DNA from: Candidatus Omnitrophota bacterium
Lineage (GTDB): Bacteria > Omnitrophota > Gorgyraeia > Zapsychrales > Fredricksoniimonadaceae
Direction of reading: 5' to 3'
DNA length: 7,285 bases
Assembly: GCA_016196515.1 (NCBI GenBank)
Contig: JACPXN010000078.1
Span: forward strand, 1-7,285
The notes beneath the pieces were generated by a model. That model had not been told where the DNA came from, did not search any database, and saw only the letters and a list, made by a program, of their open reading frames with translations. The translations under genes were made by a program, and so were the position numbers. Shown here piece after piece: positions 6,074 to 7,285 of this stretch (position 1 is the stretch's first letter; each line of letters opens with the position of its first letter).

Positions 6074-7285
6074 ATGATTTCCGTCAGTCATGTTTCCTTA
6101 CAATTCGGCAAGCGCGTCCTGTTCGAAGGGGCCAGCATTGCTTTTAACCCGGGCAACTGTTACGGCATCATCGGCGCCAATGGTTCGGGCAAATCCACTT
6201 TTTTGAAGATCTTGGCCGGCGAGATCGACACGACCGCGGGCAGTGTGAACGTGGCCCCGGACAAGCGCATTTCCGTCCTCAAACAGGACCAGTTCGCCTA
6301 CGATGAGTTTTTTGTCCTGACCACCGTCATTATGGGGCATAAACAACTTTATGCCGTCATGAAAGAAAAGGACGAGATCTACGCCAAGCCGGACTTTTCC
6401 GACGCGGACGGCCTGCGTGCCTCCGAACTGGAAGCGGAATTTGCCGAGATGAACGGGTGGGATGCCCAAAATCAGGCCGCCAAATTGTTGAGCGATCTGG
6501 GCATCAAGGAACCCTTACATGCCGTGCCCATGAAACAACTCGAAGGTTCCCAGAAAGTGCGCGTGCTGTTGGCCCAGGCGCTTTTTGGCAACCCGGACAT
6601 CCTCATCCTCGACGAGCCGACCAACCATCTTGATGTGGAAACGTGTTTGTGGCTGGAGGAATTTTTGATCAATTTCCAGAACATTGCCATCGTTGTTTCC
6701 CATGACCGCCATTTTCTGGACAAGATCTGCACGCACATCGCGGACATTGATTTCGGTAAAATACAGCTTTATTCGGGCAATTACAGTTTTTGGCTGGAAG
6801 CCAGCCAATTGGCCCTGCGCCAGCGCTCGGAATCCAACAAGAAGATCGATGAGAAGCGCAAGGAATTGCAAGATTTCATCGCGCGCTTCAGTGCCAACGC
6901 ATCCAAGGCCCGCCAGGCCACGTCCCGCAAGAAAATATTGGAGAAACTGACCTTAGAGGAGATCAGGCCCTCATCGCGCAAATATCCGTTCATCCATTTC
7001 AAGCCCGAACGCGAGGCCGGTAATGACGTGTTGTCCGTGGACGGGATAGCCAAGGCCGTCGACGGGCAGGTGATGTTCAAGGATTTCTCCCTGCAGGTCA
7101 ATAAAGGGGACAAGATCGCCTTTGTCGGGCCCAATGATCTGGCCAAGACCACGTTGTTTGCGGTCCTGATGGGGGAGTCGCGGGCGGATAGCGGCACGTT
7201 CAAATGGGGCGCGTCCACCAGCCGGGCGTATTTTCCCAAGGACAATAAAAAATATTTTGACGTGGACTTAAACCTTGTGGACTGG
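6074..7285 (+). CDS. ykpA: ABC-F family ATPase, YkpA/YbiT-type (3' truncated by window edge)
   Basis: The first 404 codons are present; relatives such as Bacillus YkpA are about 540 residues. ABC-F proteins are soluble twin-ATPase factors that act at the ribosomal E site rather than as transporters; the specific role of YkpA/YbiT is poorly defined. NBD1 has Walker A GANGSGKST at 34-42, signature LEGSQ at 156-160, Walker B ending DEPTNHLD at 180-187, and the SHDRHF switch with His210. The inter-domain linker (about 235-320) carries the characteristic FSANASKARQATSR stretch beginning at 272. NBD2 has an atypical Walker A, GPNDLAKTT at 352-360, followed by the subfamily hallmark YFPKDN and LNLVDW at the window end. 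YkpA-like proteins share the altered NBD2 loop; here the lysine (358) is kept. The start is ATG 6074, behind a weak GAGAG at 6065-6069. The gene has its own strong promoter. Confidence 0.93.
   Translation, partial: MISVSHVSLQFGKRVLFEGASIAFNPGNCYGIIGANGSGKSTFLKILAGEIDTTAGSVNVAPDKRISVLKQDQFAYDEFFVLTTVIMGHKQLYAVMKEKDEIYAKPDFSDADGLRASELEAEFAEMNGWDAQNQAAKLLSDLGIKEPLHAVPMKQLEGSQKVRVLLAQALFGNPDILILDEPTNHLDVETCLWLEEFLINFQNIAIVVSHDRHFLDKICTHIADIDFGKIQLYSGNYSFWLEASQLALRQRSESNKKIDEKRKELQDFIARFSANASKARQATSRKKILEKLTLEEIRPSSRKYPFIHFKPEREAGNDVLSVDGIAKAVDGQVMFKDFSLQVNKGDKIAFVGPNDLAKTTLFAVLMGESRADSGTFKWGASTSRAYFPKDNKKYFDVDLNLVDW

Overview
This window looks like a chromosomal housekeeping segment of a Gram-negative-type, moderately GC-rich uncultured bacterium. 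I see no insertion sequence, phage gene, CRISPR array, tRNA or rRNA. The protein set (DUF3857/transglutaminase-like protein, fused class II aldolase/SDR, RhlE-like DEAD-box helicase, cation antiporter with a PTS EIIA tail, YkpA/YbiT-type ABC-F protein) does not fix the phylum. A PVC/Omnitrophota-like lineage is only a guess.

Layout: (1) positions 1-1019, + strand, the C-terminal 338 residues of a transglutaminase-fold protein whose N-terminus lies outside the window. (2) 1016-2998, + strand, a 660-residue fusion of a zinc class II aldolase and a short-chain dehydrogenase, joined to gene 1 by an ATGA stop/start overlap. (3) 3001-4191, - strand, a 396-residue DEAD-box RNA helicase, converging on gene 2 with only 2 bp between stop codons. 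(4) 4246-5958, + strand, a 570-residue CPA-type antiporter with a C-terminal PTS EIIA type-2 domain, divergent from the helicase across 54 bp. (5) 6074-7285, + strand, the first 404 codons of an ABC-F ATPase that runs off the window, preceded by a near-consensus extended -10 promoter and a 43-nt hairpin in the predicted 5' leader.

Genes 1 and 2 are probably translationally coupled. The helicase and antiporter share a small divergent promoter region with a short dyad. The best -10 boxes on both strands sit 6-7 bp from the ATGs, and neither gene has a Shine-Dalgarno sequence, so leaderless transcripts are possible. The ABC-F gene has its own strong promoter, although read-through from the antiporter is possible because I see no terminator between them.

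No wholly new system is evident. The points most worth a second look are the antiporter-EIIA fusion with one of the two conserved EIIA histidines replaced by glutamine, the structured ABC-F leader, the leaderless-looking divergent promoters, and the tightly packed convergent and overlapping gene ends.
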